From Clostridium sp. Ade.TY (GTDB taxonomy: Bacteria; Bacillota; Clostridia; Clostridiales; Clostridiaceae): 64,000 bases of DNA. The notes under the pieces are model-generated. The model was not told the DNA's origin. It searched no databases and saw only the letters and a list, made by a program, of their open reading frames with translations. Shown here piece after piece: positions 60,200-64,000 of this stretch. Every line of letters starts with the position of its first letter. Position 1 is the first letter of the stretch. Made by a program: the position numbers and the translations under genes. Where the stretch lies: contig NZ_AVSV01000022.1 of assembly GCF_000498355.1 (NCBI RefSeq), positions 186,001 to 250,000 of the forward strand, given 5' to 3'.

Positions 60200-61162
60200 A
60201 TGGAAATAAGAAAAGAACATAAGAAAATTATTGAAGCTATACTATTATTATTTTTTGTTATTTTCTTTGTAATTTTTATAAAAATGTATTTTACTCCTTT
60301 TTTATGGATATGCATAATATTTTTACTTTCAAATCCTATATATAATATATTGCTAAATTTAAAAATTAGCAATAAATTATCTGCTCTTTTAAGTTTACTT
60401 TTTTTAAATGTATTTTTAGCATTATTTTTATATTATTTAGGAAGAAATATATTTGAATTAGCACTTGATATGTATAAGGAAAACATAAATACAATTAATT
60501 ATTTAATAATAGAATTTAATGGTTTTTTGGAAAATATATTTGGAAATATAAATATAAGTAATGAAGCATTGAAATTAATTAGTCCAGATTTCATAACAAA
60601 AGGAGCAATAAATACAGGAGAAGGTATAATTAGTTACTTTATAGGAAATATTTGTACTTTTTTTGTTCTTATAGACAAAAGAAAAATTGTGAAATATGCT
60701 TTTAATATTGTTCCTATTAAGACATTAGAAAAATTTAAAAATAGTAGAAAAAATATAAAGGGAATAATAATAATTCAATCAATGCTTGTAATTATATCTA
60801 GCATTATAACTATAATTGGTTTTAAAATATTAGGGGTTAAGGAGGCATTAATTTTAGGGATAATATGTGGAATTTTAGATTTGCTTCCATATGTAGGGAC
60901 AATAATTGTATTTATACCAATAATAATATACAATATTATTATAAAAAATTACTTGATATCTTTTGGATTAATATGTCTTTATATATTAATCCAAATTTTA
61001 AGGGAACTTTTAGAAATGAAATTATTAAGTAATAAGCTTAATATGCATCCTTTAATAATGTTTATTTCTGTTTATATAGGCATAAAAGTTTTTGGCGTAA
61101 TAGGTATAATAATAGGTCCTATATATAGTATTATGGTAAAAGATATATTTTGTAATAATTAG
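60200..61162 (+). CDS. AI-2E/PerM-family membrane permease
   Basis: 320 residues, about eight membrane segments. C-terminal region with VKEALILGIICGILDLLPYVGT and MHPLIMFISVYIGIKVFGVIGIIIGPI is characteristic of the AI-2E transporter/PerM family (substrates vary; some are Na+/H+ antiporters). Inserted between cdsA and dxr, with a terminator before it. Very AT-rich. Confidence 0.85.
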   Translation: MEIRKEHKKIIEAILLLFFVIFFVIFIKMYFTPFLWICIIFLLSNPIYNILLNLKISNKLSALLSLLFLNVFLALFLYYLGRNIFELALDMYKENINTINYLIIEFNGFLENIFGNINISNEALKLISPDFITKGAINTGEGIISYFIGNICTFFVLIDKRKIVKYAFNIVPIKTLEKFKNSRKNIKGIIIIQSMLVIISSIITIIGFKILGVKEALILGIICGILDLLPYVGTIIVFIPIIIYNIIIKNYLISFGLICLYILIQILRELLEMKLLSNKLNMHPLIMFISVYIGIKVFGVIGIIIGPIYSIMVKDIFCNN

Positions 61163-61183
61163 ATGGAATACGGAGGAAAAAAT

Positions 61184-62341
61184 ATGAAAAATATTTCAAT
61201 ATTAGGAGCTACTGGTTCAATAGGAACACAAACTTTAGATGTGATTAGAAAATCTGATAATATAAATCTGATTGGAATTACAGCAAATACTTCAGTAGAA
61301 AAAGTTAAAGAAATAATTGACGAGTTTAATCCTAAATATGTAGGTATGATGGATAAAGAATCAAAAAATAAAATAGAAAAATATGTTAAAGAAAAATCTT
61401 TAAATATAAATGTTTTAGAAGGTATTGAAGGATTAAATAAAATAGCTTCATTGGATGAAATAGATACAGTTGTAACATCAGTTGTTGGAATGATTGGTTT
61501 AGAACCAACAATTAAAGCAATTAGAAGTAAAAAAGATATAGCACTTGCAAATAAAGAAACTTTAGTTGTAGCAGGTGAATTAGTTATGAGAGAAGCTAAA
61601 GAATATGGAGTTAATATTTTACCTGTTGATTCAGAACATAGTGCGATATTCCAAAGTCTTAGAGGGAATTCTATTAAAGAACTAAAAAAAATAATTCTTA
61701 CAGCATCAGGAGGTCCGTTTAGAGGCAAGAAAATTAATGATTTAAAAAATATATCATTAGAAGATGCTTTGAATCATCCTAATTGGAGTATGGGAAGAAA
61801 AATAACTATAGATTCATCAACTTTAATGAACAAAGGACTTGAAGTAATTGAAGCACATTGGTTATTTAATTGTGATTATGATAATATACAAGTTTTAGTT
61901 CATCCACAAAGTATAATACATTCAATGGTTGAATATAAAGATAATAGTATAATAGCACAATTAGGTTCAGCTGACATGAGACTTCCAATTCAATATGCAC
62001 TTAATTATCCAAATAGAGAAAAATCTATTGCAAATGGTATAGATTTTTATGAAATATCAAGTCTTACATTTGAAAAACCAGATATCGATACTTTTAAGTG
62101 TTTAAGATTAGCTTTTGAGGCTGGAAAACAAGGAGGATTAATGCCAACTATATTAAATGGAGCTAATGAAGAGGCTGTAGATTTATATTTAAATAATAAG
62201 ATAAATTATCTTCAAATAGGAGACATAATAGAACATTGTATGAAACATTTTAAAGATGAAGGAAGACATGAGGTAACTTTAGATAATGTTATTTCTTTAG
62301 ATAAAAAAGTAAAGGAATATGTAAGAAAAAAATATAGCTAG
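61184..62341 (+). CDS. dxr: 1-deoxy-D-xylulose 5-phosphate reductoisomerase
   Basis: 385 residues from ATG 61184 (GGAGG). NADPH site ILGATGSIGTQTLDVI; ALANKETLVVAGE; metal site around PVDSEHSAIFQSL; LTASGGPFRG, NHPNWSMGRKITIDSSTLMNKGLE. Committed step of the MEP isoprenoid pathway; ispG downstream belongs to the same pathway. Confidence 0.97.
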   Translation: MKNISILGATGSIGTQTLDVIRKSDNINLIGITANTSVEKVKEIIDEFNPKYVGMMDKESKNKIEKYVKEKSLNINVLEGIEGLNKIASLDEIDTVVTSVVGMIGLEPTIKAIRSKKDIALANKETLVVAGELVMREAKEYGVNILPVDSEHSAIFQSLRGNSIKELKKIILTASGGPFRGKKINDLKNISLEDALNHPNWSMGRKITIDSSTLMNKGLEVIEAHWLFNCDYDNIQVLVHPQSIIHSMVEYKDNSIIAQLGSADMRLPIQYALNYPNREKSIANGIDFYEISSLTFEKPDIDTFKCLRLAFEAGKQGGLMPTILNGANEEAVDLYLNNKINYLQIGDIIEHCMKHFKDEGRHEVTLDNVISLDKKVKEYVRKKYS

Positions 62342-62352
62342 GAGGAAATTGA

Positions 62353-63366
62353 ATGTATATACTATATGCTGTAATAGCATTTGGACTACTTATAATAGTT
62401 CATGAGTTTGGTCATTTTATCCTTGCCAAAATAAATGGGGTTAAGGTTGAAGAATTTTCAATAGGTATGGGACCTAAAATATTTTCTATAAATGGAAAAG
62501 AAACTAAGTATTCTTTAGGATTATTACCTATAGGTGGTTATGTGAAAATGTTAGGAGAAGATGAGGAAAGTACGGATGAAAGAAGTTTTTCTTTAAAATC
62601 ACCTTTAAGAAGAATTACTATTATTTTAGCAGGTGCTATAATGAATTTAATACTTGCTATAGGGATTTTTACTGCCATTATTAGTAATTTTGGATATGTT
62701 TCTCCTAAAGTAAGTAGTATTGTGGAAAATAGTCCAGCTGCGAAAGTAGGTATAAAACCTGGAGATGAATTTATAAAAGTTGATGGGGATAAAGTTCATT
62801 CAGCAGATGATATAACTTTTTCTATTGCAATGTCTAAAGGCAAACCTATAGATTTAGAGGTTAAAAGAAATGGGGAACTTTTAAATTTTAATGTTAAACC
62901 AGAATATAATAAAGAAGAAAAAAGAGATATGATTGGATTTTACTTTGAAAAAGTAGAAAATCCTACTATAATAGAAAGCATAAAGGAAGGTTTATATAAA
63001 ACAATTTCTGTTGTAGATCAAACTTTCACAGGACTTAAAATGATATTTACTGGTGAAGCAAATCTTAAGACAGATGTTGGAGGACCTGTTACTATTATAA
63101 AATTATCAGGTGCAGCAGCGAAGGCTGGTATATGGAACTTATTAAATTTTACTGCGTTTATAAGTGTAAATTTAGCAGTATTTAATTTATTACCATTTCC
63201 TGCATTAGATGGTGGATGGACAGTACTTCTTTTAATTGAACTAATAACAAAGAGAAAGGTTCCAGATAAAGTTGTTGGAGCATTAAATTTTGCAGGCTTT
63301 GCATTGCTTATGGGATTAATGCTATTAGTAACTGTAAAAGATATACTGTTCCCAATAAACTTATAG
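62353..63366 (+). CDS. rseP: Site-2 protease RseP/RasP
   Basis: 337 residues. Zinc site HEFGHFILAK near residues 18-27, PDZ domain about 118-190 (SPAAKVGIKPGDEFIKVDGD), second metal motif NLLPFPALDGGW. Intramembrane protease that degrades anti-sigma factors and signal peptides. GGAGG RBS; between dxr and ispG as in many Firmicutes. Confidence 0.95.
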   Translation: MYILYAVIAFGLLIIVHEFGHFILAKINGVKVEEFSIGMGPKIFSINGKETKYSLGLLPIGGYVKMLGEDEESTDERSFSLKSPLRRITIILAGAIMNLILAIGIFTAIISNFGYVSPKVSSIVENSPAAKVGIKPGDEFIKVDGDKVHSADDITFSIAMSKGKPIDLEVKRNGELLNFNVKPEYNKEEKRDMIGFYFEKVENPTIIESIKEGLYKTISVVDQTFTGLKMIFTGEANLKTDVGGPVTIIKLSGAAAKAGIWNLLNFTAFISVNLAVFNLLPFPALDGGWTVLLLIELITKRKVPDKVVGALNFAGFALLMGLMLLVTVKDILFPINL

Positions 63367-63378
63367 GAGAATAAAAAA

Positions 63379-64000
63379 ATGGAAAGAAAAATAACTAGAG
63401 TAGTAAATATAAAAGATTTAAAAATTGGTGGGAATAATCCTATTATTATACAATCAATGACTAATACTGATACAAGAGATGTAAAAAGTACATTAGAACA
63501 AATAAAAAAATTAGTAGACTGTGGATGTCAAATGGTTAGATGTGCTGTTCCAGATATGGAAGCCTGTGAAGCACTTAAAGAAATTACAGAAAAGTCACCA
63601 GTTCCAATAGTTGCTGATATTCATTTTGATTATAGATTAGCTATTAAAGCAATTGAAAATGGAGTTTCTAAGCTTAGAATAAATCCTGGAAATATAGGAG
63701 ATTATGAAAGAATAAAAGCAGTGGTTTCAAAAGCAAAAGAAAATAGTATACCTATAAGAATAGGAGTAAATTCAGGTTCCTTAGAAAAAGATATATTGGA
63801 AAGAGATGGGAAACCAACCGCTAAAGGACTAGTTGAAAGTGCATTAAGACATGTTAAAATATTAGAAGATTTAAATTTTTATGATATAGTAGTATCAATA
63901 AAATCATCAAATGTTCCAATGATGATAGAAAGCTATAGATTAATGAGTAAAAAATGTAATTATCCATTGCATTTAGGGGTTACAGAATCAGGAACTACAT
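63379..64000 (+). CDS. ispG: 4-hydroxy-3-methylbut-2-enyl diphosphate synthase, 5' part
   Basis: ATG 63379 after AGGAGAAT; open to the window edge (207 codons seen). IIIQSMTNTDTRDVKSTLEQI, CAVPDMEACEALK, PIVADIHFDYRLA, RINPGNIGD, RIGVNSGSLEKDI are IspG/GcpE signatures. Fe-S enzyme of the MEP pathway; the cluster-binding C-terminus lies beyond the window. Confidence 0.96.
   Translation, partial: MERKITRVVNIKDLKIGGNNPIIIQSMTNTDTRDVKSTLEQIKKLVDCGCQMVRCAVPDMEACEALKEITEKSPVPIVADIHFDYRLAIKAIENGVSKLRINPGNIGDYERIKAVVSKAKENSIPIRIGVNSGSLEKDILERDGKPTAKGLVESALRHVKILEDLNFYDIVVSIKSSNVPMMIESYRLMSKKCNYPLHLGVTESGTT

Noticed and set aside
1..64000. CRISPR array
   Set aside because: No regularly spaced 24-40-bp direct repeats seen; the short repeats found have 21-bp or irregular spacing.

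Overview
The window is AT-rich, has very short intergenic gaps, strong AGGAGG-type ribosome binding sites and frequent TTG starts, and carries the Firmicutes block dprA-topA-codY-rpsB-tsf-pyrH-frr-uppS-cdsA-dxr-rseP-ispG. It is most likely a Clostridium sensu stricto chromosome, perhaps close to C. perfringens (genus from gene order and protein style; species not established).

Layout. Bases 40 to 50553 are a complete-looking siphovirus-type prophage of about 50.5 kb inserted inside comM (yifB, Mg-chelatase-like ATPase). The comM 5' part ends at the left edge and its 3' part resumes at 50546. An 8-bp core (CCTTGTCC) lies in the same comM codon phase at both junctions, so excision would restore comM exactly. 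From left to right the prophage holds: a large serine integrase reading leftward out of the element; a CI/Cro-type switch with palindromic operators (1.7-2.6 kb); an early region with Rha antirepressor, an SbcC-like ATPase, RecT and an MBL-fold protein (recombination), a replisome organiser with internal iteron-like repeats, a DnaC-like loader, SSB, an NA37/NdpA-like protein and many mini-genes (2.7-18.5 kb); two late-activator-like (ArpU/RinA/sigma-region-4) proteins, a structured RNA region, a tRNA-Ser(GCU) and a reverse-strand helicase with a nuclease-like C-terminus (18.5-22.9 kb); packaging, head, tail and baseplate genes (22.9-44.3 kb) interrupted by a tiny reverse gene and a membrane acyltransferase; lysis genes (44.3-46.1 kb); and an accessory right end with a PD-(D/E)XK-like nuclease, a membrane protein, a lipoprotein, XRE and RHH regulators, a LexA-box-controlled 25-residue ORF and an HTH gene that crosses attR (46.1-50.6 kb). 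Host genes follow.

How it may work together. The CI repressor has no self-cleaving protease domain, so SOS induction must be relayed otherwise; the only good LexA box seen sits on the 25-codon gene beside attR. The attP core lies inside one uninterrupted reading frame: in the circular phage the integrase frame runs without a stop into the HTH frame now stranded at attR (about 693 codons). Integration would cut this frame in two, give the integrase a tail read from antisense comM, and separate the HTH segment from the int promoter. This recombination-dependent re-wiring of the integrase is the most striking observation. The two nuclease-like accessory genes (19.9-22.4 and 46.7-48.2 kb), each with its own signals, are candidates for prophage-borne defence.
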